NCBI RefSeq assembly: GCF_002443295.1
Contig: NZ_BAOS01000029.1
Location: 62,001-126,000 of the forward strand
Direction: 5' to 3'
Origin: Candidatus Scalindua japonica
GTDB taxonomy: Bacteria; Planctomycetota; Brocadiia; Brocadiales; Scalinduaceae
DNA: 64,000 nt
Position 1 is the stretch's first letter. Each line of letters begins with the position of its first letter. Under the pieces are notes generated by a model that had not been told where the DNA came from, searched no databases, and saw nothing but the letters and a program-made list of their open reading frames with translations. A program made the translations under genes and the position numbers. Below, piece after piece: positions 1-8,809 of this stretch.

Positions 1-257
1 GTGATTATAATACTAAGATGCTGTTTAAATTACAAGATTCAATATAATTGGCCGATAACATACAAACCGTGTTACTGCATTAATACGCATCATTGTCGAT
101 AATCCACTCCATATTTCCCTCTTAATTCAATGACATTGCTTCCAATGGGATTGTATTAGGAGCACGTGTATTAGAAAAGCCTTGCAAGGGTTATTTGTTT
201 TTGTTACCATTGATCATAAAGCCTTATCACTCTTTCTCTTAATTAGGAGATAAACCC
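1..257. other. Leading non-coding stretch before ribH
   Basis: I see no gene here with homology I can recognise. A short open frame on the plus strand runs from about 122 to 240 but has no recognisable product. The only clear signal is the ribosome binding site AGGAGA at 245-250 serving ribH. Confidence 0.4.
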
Positions 258-725
258 GTGGGAAAAACTTTTGAAGGCAACCTTGTAGGTAATAACAAAA
301 CATTCGGAATTGTTGTTAGCAGGTTCAATAGCTTTATTACAAAGAGGTTGTTGGAAGGCGCTCAAGACTGTTTTGTCAGACACGGTGTAAATGCAAATAA
401 CATCGATGTTTTTTGGGTTCCAGGTGCATGTGAGCTGCCTATTACTGCTATGCGATTGGCTAAGAACGCTAAGCACGATGGGATTATTTGTCTTGGTTCT
501 GTAATACGTGGTGAAACACCCCATTTTGATTATGTATCCAATGAGTCAGCAAAAGGTATTTCTGAAGTTGGACTTAAAACAGGTATACCAACAATATATG
601 GTGTTATTACAACTGAGACACTGGAACAAGCCATAGATAGGGCTGGCGCCAGGGTTGGTAACAAAGGTGCTGAGGCCGCACTTACCGCCTTGGAGATGGT
701 GAATCTCTTTGATGAAATAGATTAG
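258..725 (+). CDS. ribH: 6,7-dimethyl-8-ribityllumazine synthase
   Basis: The protein condenses 5-amino-6-ribitylamino-uracil with dihydroxybutanone phosphate in the penultimate step of riboflavin synthesis, in the cytoplasm. It has 155 residues, the usual length of the family. Visible signatures are the N-terminal SRFNSFIT segment, the substrate loop VPGACELP and the LGSVIRGETPHFDYV active-site region with its histidine. The start is GTG at 258, chosen because AGGAGA lies seven bases upstream and an ATG of comparable quality is absent. It is followed 175 bases later by nusB, a neighbour pairing (ribH-nusB) that is very common in bacteria and supports both calls. Confidence 0.96.
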   Translation: MGKTFEGNLVGNNKTFGIVVSRFNSFITKRLLEGAQDCFVRHGVNANNIDVFWVPGACELPITAMRLAKNAKHDGIICLGSVIRGETPHFDYVSNESAKGISEVGLKTGIPTIYGVITTETLEQAIDRAGARVGNKGAEAALTALEMVNLFDEID

Positions 726-733
726 TGTTTTTT

Positions 734-877
734 GTAAGTTCTCAAGAAATTGGTAAAAATCTGATCCGCTCCGCACAAAAGGCACCGAGGGCTTTAATCC
801 ACACCTGCACACGTCTGCAAGGAAGGGTATTGATGGTTGAAAATATATAAGCCTTTCTTGATTTATTGAGAACTTAC
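734..877. repeat. 144-bp segment bounded by a perfect 12-bp inverted repeat
   Basis: GTAAGTTCTCAA at 734-745 is the exact reverse complement of TTGAGAACTTAC at 866-877. The segment lies between ribH and the nusB fusion, has no open frame of note, and is followed by a run of T. It may be a small non-autonomous mobile element (MITE-like) or a long-stem RNA structure; I did not see another copy in this window. Confidence 0.45.
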
Positions 878-900
878 TTTTTTATTATGGAGATTTATGG

Positions 901-2208
901 ATGCGGAAAAGAACGCGGTCCCGAGAAATTGTATTACAGGTTCTTTATCAATTAGAGGTTCGGGGCAATGACGTTATAGACGAGGTAGACGCGTTCTGTA
1001 TTGAACAGGGTACGGATGCCGAAGTAAGCGATTTTGCCATTAAATTGGTAAATGGCTGTATTCAGAAAATGGGAGAAATAGACCGGAGGATAACCAGTAT
1101 TTCTGAAAATTGGGAACTGCAGAGGATGCCGGTTGTAGATAAAAATATTTTGAGGTTGGCATGTTATGAACTATTTTATGTGGATGACATTCCTCCAAAG
1201 GTATCTATCAACGAGGCGATTGATTTAGCGAAAAAATTCAGTACTGAGAAATCTGGATTATTTGTAAACGGAATATTAGATAAAATATATTCACTAAATA
1301 TAAAGAATGATAATAATCTTCGGAAAACTATAACAAGTGTAAGAGAGGTAAATGCTTCAGGAAAAGGAGGACGTACCGGGGCTGATTTGCATATCCATAC
1401 TGATTTTTCAGATGGGACCATGTCTCCTGAACAAGTGATTAAAGAGGCGTCTAAACTAAATCTTCGTACAATTGCGATAACCGATCATGATACTATTGAT
1501 GCTGTTGAGTTTGCCCAACACATTGGAAACAGGGAAGAGATTGACGTGGTTCCCGCAATAGAGCTTTCTTCGAATTATTGTTCGGCAGATATTCACCTTT
1601 TAGGCTATTTTATTGATATACAGAACAGTGCGCTTCTGGAAAAATTAGCGGAGTTGCGTTCTGAAAGAGTAGAGCGAATTAAGAAGATTACAAAGAAGCT
1701 CAGAACCATAGGTGTAAAAGTGGAGCACCAGGAAGTTTTTGATGTTTCTAAAGAAGGTTCGCCCGGACGGATGCACATAGCTGAGGTTTTGTGTAATAAA
1801 GGTTACTGTAGTGATATTCGGGAATCTTTTCAAAAATATCTCTCTGATAATGGACCGGCTTATGTGTCCAAGGAAGCGTTAGCATTAAAAGACGCTATAG
1901 AACTTATAATTTCTGCTGATGGTGTTCCAGTCCTTTCACATCCTGGTGTTACCAAGAGAGATTCGTTAATACCCAAGATGGTGGAATATGGCCTGCAGGG
2001 GATAGAGGTTTATTACCCTGCACATCAACCGCAAGCCGTAAAAAGATATTTGCGGATTGCAAAAAAATATGATCTTGTAGTTACCGGTGGCTCTGATTGC
2101 CACGGTAATCGGAAACCTGATATCGCATTGGGGAGTGTAAATATAGGTGACGAACTGGTTACTAAGATTAAGGATAGGTGCGGCAGCATGGTTGGCGCCT
2201 TGAACTGA
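901..2208 (+). CDS. NusB antitermination factor fused to a PHP-domain phosphoesterase
   Basis: One uninterrupted frame of 435 residues carries two families. Residues 1 to about 137 match NusB, the RNA-binding antitermination factor that works with NusE in rRNA transcription: RKRTRSREIVLQVLYQLEV at the start and the INEAIDLAKKFS and FVNGILDKI helices at the end. After a linker of about 20 residues, residues 160-435 are a PHP domain of the TrpH/YciV type: DLHIHTDFSDG with the HxH metal ligands, AITDHDT, PAIELS, VLSHPGV and GGSDCHG. TrpH-type proteins hydrolyse 3',5'-nucleoside bisphosphates or short RNA 5' ends. The ATG at 901 follows a GGAG-like sequence. No frame break or internal start signal separates the halves, so a real fusion is likely; an internal translation start for the PHP part cannot be excluded. 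Confidence 0.9.
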   Translation: MRKRTRSREIVLQVLYQLEVRGNDVIDEVDAFCIEQGTDAEVSDFAIKLVNGCIQKMGEIDRRITSISENWELQRMPVVDKNILRLACYELFYVDDIPPKVSINEAIDLAKKFSTEKSGLFVNGILDKIYSLNIKNDNNLRKTITSVREVNASGKGGRTGADLHIHTDFSDGTMSPEQVIKEASKLNLRTIAITDHDTIDAVEFAQHIGNREEIDVVPAIELSSNYCSADIHLLGYFIDIQNSALLEKLAELRSERVERIKKITKKLRTIGVKVEHQEVFDVSKEGSPGRMHIAEVLCNKGYCSDIRESFQKYLSDNGPAYVSKEALALKDAIELIISADGVPVLSHPGVTKRDSLIPKMVEYGLQGIEVYYPAHQPQAVKRYLRIAKKYDLVVTGGSDCHGNRKPDIALGSVNIGDELVTKIKDRCGSMVGALN

Positions 2209-2243
2209 AAGAGAATAGTATAGAGATTGTTCCGATACGTTTC

Positions 2244-2291
2244 GCTGGATTAAAGTCCTCGGCGCTTTTTGTCAGGGGAAGCGAATCCAGC
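2244..2291. other. Hairpin between nusB-PHP and ftsY
   Basis: GCTGGATT at 2244-2251 pairs exactly with AATCCAGC at 2284-2291. It has no T-run after it, so it is not a classic terminator; it may be a processing or regulatory structure in the leader of ftsY. Confidence 0.35.
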
Positions 2292-2328
2292 CAGTATTAA
2301 ACCCCAGTTATTCTGGTTAGATAAAATT

Positions 2329-3302
2329 ATGGGTTGGTTTTCAAAAAAAAATCAGTAACAGGGAAAAAAGAAGACGCAAAAAATAAATCGTGGTCTCCAT
2401 TTCAAAAGCTCAAAAACAGCCTGCTAAAGACACGCAGTAAAATATCTTCCAGAATTAAGGATCTTCTCGCATTAAAGAGAAATATTGATGAAGGTGTATT
2501 GGATGAGTTAGAGGTCGTGTTGCTTGAGTCAGACATAGGGGTTGGCTTGGTAACTAAGATAATAGAGGATGTTAGATGTGCCTGGAAAGCGAAGAAAGTT
2601 GAAGATACAGAGGGCGTTTACGATTTTCTGAAAAATGATCTCAAGCAAAGCCTCAAAGGTGGAGATTCATCATTACAGATTGCGGCCGCTCCTCCAACTG
2701 TGATTATGGTTGCGGGTGTCAATGGTGTCGGCAAGACTACATCAATCGCGAAGCTTGCAAATTTATTTATCAAGCAGGGTAAAAAGGTAATGTTAGCAGC
2801 CGGTGATACCTTCCGAGCTGCAGCGACGGAACAACTGGATATATGGAGCAAAAGAATTGGCGCTGATATAGTTAAACATCAGGCTGGTGCCGATCCCTCT
2901 GCAGTTACGTTCGATGCACTTGAAGCCAGTCTGAGCAGGGGAACAGATGTGTTGATAGTGGATACGGCAGGGCGTTTACACACTCATGAAAATTTAATGA
3001 ATGAGTTGACAAAAATGAAACGGGTAATATCAAAAAGAATAGAGAATGCTCCGCATGAAGTGCTCATGGTCCTGGATTCAACAACAGGACAAAATGCCAT
3101 TTCTCAGGCAAAACTATTTAAAAAAGCGGTTGATATTACGGGGATATTTCTCTCAAAACTCGATGGTACCGCTAAAGGTGGAGCAATTCTGGGAATGCGT
3201 AAAGAGATAGACATACCGGTAAAGTATGTTGGCCTTGGTGAAGGTATCGATGACATTCAGGAATTTGACGCGGATAAGTTTGTGGATGCTTTGTTTGATT
3301 AG
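2329..3302 (+). CDS. ftsY: Signal recognition particle receptor FtsY (apparent frameshift in an A9 run near the start)
   Basis: FtsY is the SRP receptor GTPase that delivers ribosome-nascent-chain complexes to the membrane. The NG domain is complete: P-loop GVNGVGKTTS, DTFRAAATEQL, DTAGR and SKLDGTAKGGA. The continuous frame (322 residues) can only start at TTG 2334, which lacks a good ribosome binding site. An ATG at 2329 in another frame encodes MGWFSKK, the typical start of this family, and runs into a stop at 2356. The two frames meet in nine consecutive A residues (2343-2351); one extra A would join MGWFSKK to the rest. I therefore annotate from 2329 and regard the TTG start as an artefact of slippage or of a sequencing error. 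Confidence 0.93.
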
Positions 3303-3344
3303 AGAAAAAGGTAATTGCCGGTTTCCTTGAGTAAAATATTCACT

Positions 3345-3372
3345 CAATCCCCTCCTTATGAAGGGGGGAAGG
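3345..3372. terminator. GC-rich hairpin after ftsY
   Basis: CCCCTCCTT pairs with AAGGGGGG across a three-base loop at about 3350-3369, shortly after the ftsY stop. There is no strong T-run, so termination is probable but not certain. Confidence 0.4.
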
Positions 3373-3527
3373 GATGGTCTTAAATAAATTTCCCTCAGAT
3401 TGCTGAGCAGTTACAGAAGAAGCGTAGAACATGCACTCCCATTTTACAATCTTTTCTTCTCTCCAAACATTCACAAATAATACACACAAATACATACATT
3501 AGCGTTATCAACAGGGACAGATTTATT

Positions 3528-4517
3528 ATGAAGAAAGATAATATTTCCAGAAGGACTTTCCTCAAGACAGGCATCGCCGTTGGTACAGGACTTTGCGGCC
3601 TCTCATTTTTAAGTTCATTTGAGAGGCAAAGGCCTCTGAAGGTGTGGAAAAGAAATAGATTAAAAAAAGGCCTGGTCGTTGTTCATGGTAATGTTCACGA
3701 AAGGAGTGGTGAACGTTCTGTAATAAAAGAAATGGTGAACAGGGGGATCAGGGCCATTGGTGGAATGGATAAACTGGTTTCCAGAGGTGATAACGTTGTC
3801 ATCAAGCCAAACATAGCATGGGACAGATATCCTGAGTATGCGGCAAACACAAATCCCTTTGTCGTTGCCGCATTGGCAGGATTATGTATAGAGGCAGGGG
3901 CGAATAGAGTAAAAGTGCTTGATCATACTTGCGCTGAAAACCCAGGTCCTTCTTATCTAAACAGTGGAATAGAAAAGGCGGCAAAAGAGGTTGGTGCAGA
4001 TGTCCGCTTTGTTAGTAAGAATCTGTTTAAAGATATCAAAATAGCGGGTGGAAAAGTCCTTGATTCATGGCCTTTTTATGAGAAATTAATCTATCAGGAC
4101 AAAGTAGACGTATTAATAAACGTTCCAATAGCAAAGCATCACAGCGCTTCCCTTCTATCTATGGCGCTTAAAAATACTATGGGAATGATAGGTGGTAACA
4201 GAGGTTCAATACACAAGGACATACACCCAAAAATAGCAGACCTTAATAGAGTTGTAAAGGTCGATCTTACAGTCCTTGATGCATTCAGGATTTTAAAACA
4301 CCATGGACCAACTGGTGGGAGATTAGGGGATGTAGATAACACTTTTGAAAATGCTCGGCGATTAGTTTTTTGTGTTGATCCGGTGGCAGTGGATTCTTAC
4401 GGGGCAACCCTGTTTGGTTACCAGGGCAGGGAGATAGGTTTCATCAGAGAATCGTATGAGGCGGGGCTGGGAGAGATTGATTATACATTAAACGGATTTG
4501 AAGAAATAACAGTTTAA
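3528..4517 (+). CDS. Tat-exported DUF362 family protein
   Basis: This 329-residue protein starts with a twin-arginine signal (SRRTFLKTG followed by a hydrophobic stretch to about residue 27), so it is probably exported folded by the Tat system. The rest matches the DUF362 family, whose members are often linked to iron-sulfur proteins and reductases but have no established general activity: GDNVVIKPNIAWDR, the AKHHSASLLSMALKNTMG segment, and VFCVDPVAVDSYGATLFG near the end. I see no CxxCxxC ferredoxin motif, which some relatives carry. It stands alone between ftsY and a long non-coding region. Confidence 0.82.
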   Translation: MKKDNISRRTFLKTGIAVGTGLCGLSFLSSFERQRPLKVWKRNRLKKGLVVVHGNVHERSGERSVIKEMVNRGIRAIGGMDKLVSRGDNVVIKPNIAWDRYPEYAANTNPFVVAALAGLCIEAGANRVKVLDHTCAENPGPSYLNSGIEKAAKEVGADVRFVSKNLFKDIKIAGGKVLDSWPFYEKLIYQDKVDVLINVPIAKHHSASLLSMALKNTMGMIGGNRGSIHKDIHPKIADLNRVVKVDLTVLDAFRILKHHGPTGGRLGDVDNTFENARRLVFCVDPVAVDSYGATLFGYQGREIGFIRESYEAGLGEIDYTLNGFEEITV

Positions 4518-5119
4518 GGGCTGTTCTGCCAAACCTTAATTGGGCTCATCTCGAAAGAGAGGTCGGCTTTTTGTCTTTGTGGCAAAGAAAAGGTATAATA
4601 TATGCAAGCTCTAGCTAGCTTAACTATGTATGCGCTTGAACAATACGATATGAAATAAAAAAAAGACTTGACGGTGAATATTATTTTGTGTATATTTTGA
4701 TAAACGTTTAAAGTTGTAGTGGATAATAGTTGTTAGGTAAATCAAGGATATGTATCTGGAATAGTATGTATAGGTTTTTTTGTTTTTTGCTTTGACATTT
4801 TTAATGCATTCACTTATCATCAATAAGGACTGTATATTTTAATCTGGTATATTATTAATAAGAAGAAAGAGGGCTTCAGAAATTTATTGATAATGTAGAA
4901 AAACGTCTCCTCTGGGTGAGGTCGGAGAGTTTATACTACAATGGTTATTCTGCTATGCTAAACACAACGGATCCGGTTGTGTAAAAGTACCTAGTACATT
5001 ATTGATATATTTCCTGTTTTGTTTTGAATCCGTATAAATCTCAGATAGGTTCACTTTTAGTAGAAAGTAATGATATAGGATAGTATTATTTACTATAATG
5101 GTTGGAAAGGAGAGAGATT
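4518..5119. other. Long non-coding leader region upstream of the PEP-CTERM gene
   Basis: No convincing gene. It holds a TCTCGAAAGAGAGGT palindrome-like stretch (4550-4564) resembling other repeats in the window, a strong sigma-70-like promoter at 4668-4696, and a small stem (TCTCC/GGAGA) near 4907-4930. If the promoter drives the PEP-CTERM gene, the untranslated leader would be about 400 bases. Confidence 0.5.
4668..4696 (+). promoter_or_regulatory. Sigma-70-type promoter
   Basis: TTGACG at 4668-4673 and TATATT at 4691-4696 are separated by exactly 17 bases, close to the consensus for a vegetative promoter. It points towards the PEP-CTERM gene. Confidence 0.5.
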
Positions 5120-6025
5120 ATGAAGAAAGGCTTATTAATCGCAGCAATGGCGTTAGGGCTTGGTGTAGGTAGCATGTGTGTAGAGTTAAATAGAGCTGAG
5201 GCTGCAGTTTCAGCAGTACAACTTGACGTTGTTGATCTAATGGATTGGGGTAGGTCGTATGACTATGATCTCGGCACTAACACTTACACACCTGCTGCTG
5301 GTTCCGATAATCCATGGAATCCAGGTGGTGTAAACAATCCAGGTGTGTCAATGGTAGCTGATACATTTGGCAATCATGATGGAACGGAAGATACATGGGG
5401 AATTGCGCAAATTGATCAGATCACAAATACCGCAGGAACAATATCATTATTTGATAAAGATCTGAGCAACTTTGAGTTGACGATGTTTTTCTGGGGCTTC
5501 GATGACGATATTATTACAGCACCAAATGTTTTGGGTAATTCAAACATCGGTGCAGTTGGTGGCCGTGTACAAGTTTGGAAGGATTTTGCACAAGATTTTG
5601 ACCCTACAATTGGGACAGCCGGAAGAACAGGCGGTTCAACATTCACTACCGCCACAGAGGGTGAGCTAGTACTTGATTTAATACCTCATGCATTTGCGAA
5701 TGGAACGACTTTAAATGCTAATTTTAATTTTATATCTAATACGGGAAGCGGTGTCGTTTATCTTGACACCTCAGGCGCCGGTTCATGGGACGCTTTTTAT
5801 GACACTGATTCACAATTAATGGGTTCTGATTTCCTCTTTCAATGGACAGTTGAAAATAATGCACAAGGGGATACAGTTGCTGACTGGACAGTTCGTGGAG
5901 ACGGACGACAGGAAGCTGCACTTGTTCCTGAAGCAACAACAGTTGCACTACTCGGAATAGGTTTAGTAGGAATGGCTGGTGTGGCGGTAAGAAAAAAATT
6001 AAAAAAGAACGTAGAAAGAAGCTAG
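5120..6025 (+). CDS. PEP-CTERM sorting domain protein
   Basis: The ATG at 5120 has an excellent ribosome binding site (GGAAAGGAGAGAG just upstream); an in-frame TTG at 5102 is rejected. The 301-residue product has a signal peptide (MKKGLLIAAMALGLGVGS, probable cleavage near AEAA). The middle is a secreted, Asp/Asn/Gly/Thr-rich domain I do not recognise. The C-terminus has the exosortase sorting signal: VPEATTVALLGIGLVG, a hydrophobic helix, then the basic tail RKKLKK. Such proteins are processed by an exosortase and exported to the surface or extracellular matrix. No exosortase gene lies in this window. A decayed copy of the exosortase-associated acyltransferase lies 300 bases downstream. Confidence 0.88.
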   Translation: MKKGLLIAAMALGLGVGSMCVELNRAEAAVSAVQLDVVDLMDWGRSYDYDLGTNTYTPAAGSDNPWNPGGVNNPGVSMVADTFGNHDGTEDTWGIAQIDQITNTAGTISLFDKDLSNFELTMFFWGFDDDIITAPNVLGNSNIGAVGGRVQVWKDFAQDFDPTIGTAGRTGGSTFTTATEGELVLDLIPHAFANGTTLNANFNFISNTGSGVVYLDTSGAGSWDAFYDTDSQLMGSDFLFQWTVENNAQGDTVADWTVRGDGRQEAALVPEATTVALLGIGLVGMAGVAVRKKLKKNVERS

Positions 6026-6050
6026 TTTTCTATATTTCAGATTTACATTA

Positions 6051-6085
6051 AAAAAAGGGCAGGACAATCATTCTGCCCTTTTTTT
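6051..6085 (+). terminator. Rho-independent terminator after the PEP-CTERM gene
   Basis: GGGCAG (6057-6062) pairs with CTGCCC (6073-6078), flanked by an A-run before and a T-run after, so it could act in both directions. Confidence 0.85.
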
Positions 6086-6321
6086 GATTATATAAGGACC
6101 AGACATATCATAGCTTTCTTTCAGTTGTCTATATTTTGTTGTATAAACTCCGGCAAGTAGGTTTGCTTTCAGCGGAATATAAACAAAAAATACTTTAGGA
6201 TAGCCGTTTGCAACTCGCAAGATATCGACCTATCTAAGGTGACCAAAGCTTAAATAATTCTAGGTTTTTAATCTTTGCGTATTTCTCACCAACCCTGTTT
6301 TTCTCAATCTAAATTGATGTA

Positions 6322-6800
6322 GCTGTACTTTCTGGGCTTCTCATATCCACTTTTCTTCTATAATGCTTTAGATATAGGGATTTGCATTTTTATAATTCTT
6401 CTATATTTTGTATTCCCATCATACAGGCGGCACCAAATCCAAAATCAGGATGGTACATACTTTCTTGACCTACTTTATAATCGAGACGGATGAAAAAATG
6501 GTACTTTATCTTCCATGAAATCAATAAAAAGAATACATGATGTTATTTTCTGTTTGTTGGACTCTCTTAAGTTGCACAAGCAAGTCTAAGTGTTATCCTT
6601 GAAGATCTATAGCCTTTTCTAACTTGTTTATTTGAAAAGGTTTTTTGTGTTTAATTGTATGTATGAATGCCTTTTGTGTATGATATATCCTGCAGTTTGG
6701 GATATGATGAGGGATAGTGAAACGAAAATATACGTAACTTCCTTTGCAGAAAATGTCTATTCTGTCAACATTATTGTCTAGTTTGATTACCAGCATTCAT
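6322..6800 (-). pseudogene. Decayed copy of the PEP-CTERM/exosortase-associated acyltransferase
   Basis: Read on the minus strand, this stretch encodes fragments clearly matching the intact gene at 14346-15005. The C-terminal part reads GQESMYHPDFGFG, then IQNIEEL, a stop codon where the intact gene has Glu, then SLYLKHYRRKVDM; the intact protein has SQKNMSHPEFGHG, LQNIEELEK and SLYLKHYRRTVDM. Frame changes occur around 6480-6560, and the middle (IYHTQKAFI, INKLEKAID) aligns only weakly. Nucleotide similarity continues beyond the stop into 6237-6320, matching 14282-14345. This is a duplicated and inactivated gene. Confidence 0.85.
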
Positions 6801-7242
6801 CAGTTTGTTCATATGTTTTTGTAATGGTTAACTATATTTTTCTACTAGTTATTATCAAATATATGCTTACGACAAAACCACATAAAAATCATTAAACGGT
6901 GACAAAACGGTATCCCGATTGCGAGTCAAACAATAATCTTCTTTCGGCAAATAATATGAAAATAGAGAAAGCTTCGTTTTGTAAACGTTCATTTAGCAGT
7001 TATAGTTTACTCTGTTTGTATATTTGTAATAGAAATGTAAAGTGGAATTTGCTATGAATTTCTTATTTATTTTGTATTGCTTGTAAATTAAGATATTAGA
7101 TATCTATAAATTTATAATAAATGCATTACAAAACTACAACTTTAAATTAATGTTTGTATACTAATTGAACGGCATAAAAAACAGATTAAATTGTCATTCA
7201 GGATTATTTTAATCTAATACAATATAGTATTTGGAGATGATT
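6801..7242. other. AT-rich non-coding stretch before the radical SAM gene
   Basis: Very AT-rich with no recognisable gene. It probably contains the promoter of the five-gene cluster that follows; I could not single one out among many AT-rich candidates. Confidence 0.4.
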
Positions 7243-8676
7243 ATGTTTGATAGAAATAAAATAAGAAAAATAGTTCTTGTTAATCCTCCCATGAATATTG
7301 AAGAGGTTTATGGGAAATTTTCTGAATTAGGAGGAGCTTCGCCTCCAACGGGATTATGTTACTTGGCAGGTTATTTACGTGACTTTGGTTATGATGTTTC
7401 AATCATAGATGGAGAAGCATTAAGGTTATCGTGTCATGACACTGTGAGTAAAATACTAACAGAACAACCTGATTTTGTGGGTCTTTCTTGTAAAACTTTG
7501 TGGGTTACTAATGCTGGCAAGATTGCTAAGCTTATCAAAGAAAAAAATCGTGATATTATTGTTTCTGCGGGAGGACATCATGTTACCTCTCTACCTAAAC
7601 AATCTTTACAAGAATTCTCAGGGTTTGATTCTATTATTATTGGGGAAGGAGAAATAACCCTTCTTGAATATATTAATACAATCAATGAAAATAGTGATTA
7701 CTCCAGTGTTCAGAGTCTTGCTTATAGAGACGGTGCAGATATTAAAGTAAATTCAAGAAGAGAAGAAACAATAGATATCAACAAATTACACAAGCCTGCG
7801 TTTGATTTACTACCAGATCTTGCAACACACTATAACCCGAGCATTATAAATGTAAAAAGCCTTCCCGCATTTCCTCTAATCACTTCACGTGGTTGCCCTT
7901 TTCAATGTGCATTTTGTGATAGAAATGTTTTTGGAAACACGACACGTATTCCTTCTGCAGAGTATACTTTTTCTATTGTAGAAGAATTATATTATAAATA
8001 TGGAATACACAATTTACTTTTTGATGATGATAATATCATGATAAATAAAACGATATTTCTAAAATTAATGAATTTTATTAAAGAATCAGATATGAAATTA
8101 TCATTTTCATGCCAAGCAAGAGTTAATTCCATTGATGAAGATTCTCTGAAAATATTAAAAGAAAGTGGATGTTGGCAATTAATGTTTGGAATTGAATCTG
8201 GAAGTCAAAAGATGCTTAAAGCAATGAAAAAAGGAACAAAATTACATCAAATTGAAAATGCAGTTTCTATGTGCCGTAAGATTGGTATTAAAACACTTGG
8301 TATGTTTATTTTTGGATATCCTGGAGAAACGATCGAGACACTTCAAGAAACAGAAATGTTTATTAGAAAGTTAAAATTAGATGATTTGGCTAGTTTTTTC
8401 TTTACACCTTTACCTGGTTCAGATGTATATGATGATATAGAAAAATATGGAAAATATGAAAAGCAATGGAATAAAGGTAATAGCCTGGACCACGCTCTTT
8501 TTATTCCTGACGGTTTAGATGAAAAAACACTTAAAAAATTTGTTAATCTATGTAATAATGCATGTTATTCAAATCTGCGTCAACTTATTAGAATTCCAAC
8601 ACGATTTACTTCTTTAACACATACAAAAGCATTTTTACAATCAATACCGAAATTAATGTTTTCATCCCACAATTAG
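7243..8676 (+). CDS. Cobalamin-binding radical SAM protein
   Basis: ATG 7243 is preferred because GGAG lies six bases upstream; earlier in-frame starts lie on the binding site itself. The 477-residue protein has an N-terminal B12-binding fold (GGASPPTGLCYLAGYLRDFG, then VSAGGHHVTSLP and IIIGEGE) and a radical SAM core with the cluster motif CPFQCAFCD (cysteines at 218, 222 and 225), GIESGS and FIFGYPGE. The family (BchE/methyltransferase-like class) does methylations, ring closures or rearrangements on small molecules or peptides; the substrate cannot be read from sequence. It opens a five-gene plus-strand cluster and ends inside a long AT-rich hairpin. Confidence 0.88.
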   Translation: MFDRNKIRKIVLVNPPMNIEEVYGKFSELGGASPPTGLCYLAGYLRDFGYDVSIIDGEALRLSCHDTVSKILTEQPDFVGLSCKTLWVTNAGKIAKLIKEKNRDIIVSAGGHHVTSLPKQSLQEFSGFDSIIIGEGEITLLEYINTINENSDYSSVQSLAYRDGADIKVNSRREETIDINKLHKPAFDLLPDLATHYNPSIINVKSLPAFPLITSRGCPFQCAFCDRNVFGNTTRIPSAEYTFSIVEELYYKYGIHNLLFDDDNIMINKTIFLKLMNFIKESDMKLSFSCQARVNSIDEDSLKILKESGCWQLMFGIESGSQKMLKAMKKGTKLHQIENAVSMCRKIGIKTLGMFIFGYPGETIETLQETEMFIRKLKLDDLASFFFTPLPGSDVYDDIEKYGKYEKQWNKGNSLDHALFIPDGLDEKTLKKFVNLCNNACYSNLRQLIRIPTRFTSLTHTKAFLQSIPKLMFSSHN

Positions 8677-8692
8677 ATGAAAACATTAATTT
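8650..8692 (+). terminator. Perfect 17-bp AT-rich hairpin over the radical SAM stop codon
   Basis: The 17 bases at 8650-8666 are the exact reverse complement of 8676-8692, with a nine-base loop. The stop codon of the radical SAM gene (8674-8676) ends in the loop and first base of the right arm. The stem is AT-rich and followed by TTG TTT rather than a pure T-run, so attenuation, RNA processing or mRNA stabilisation are as likely as termination. Confidence 0.6.
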
Positions 8693-8809
8693 GTTTCAAC
8701 ACAGGTTTTCATGGTAAATATGTGTCTCTAATTTTATGAAGAAGAGGCACCTTATGTGATTTTTTGATTTTTTCATCAATCAACATTACATTAATTATAA
8801 GAAAAACAA

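Noticed and set aside
8677-8739. A 20-codon ORF starting right after the radical SAM stop, a possible precursor peptide for the cluster
   Set aside because: Its first codons are simply the right arm of the perfect hairpin, there is no ribosome binding site, and the peptide has no core or leader pattern.
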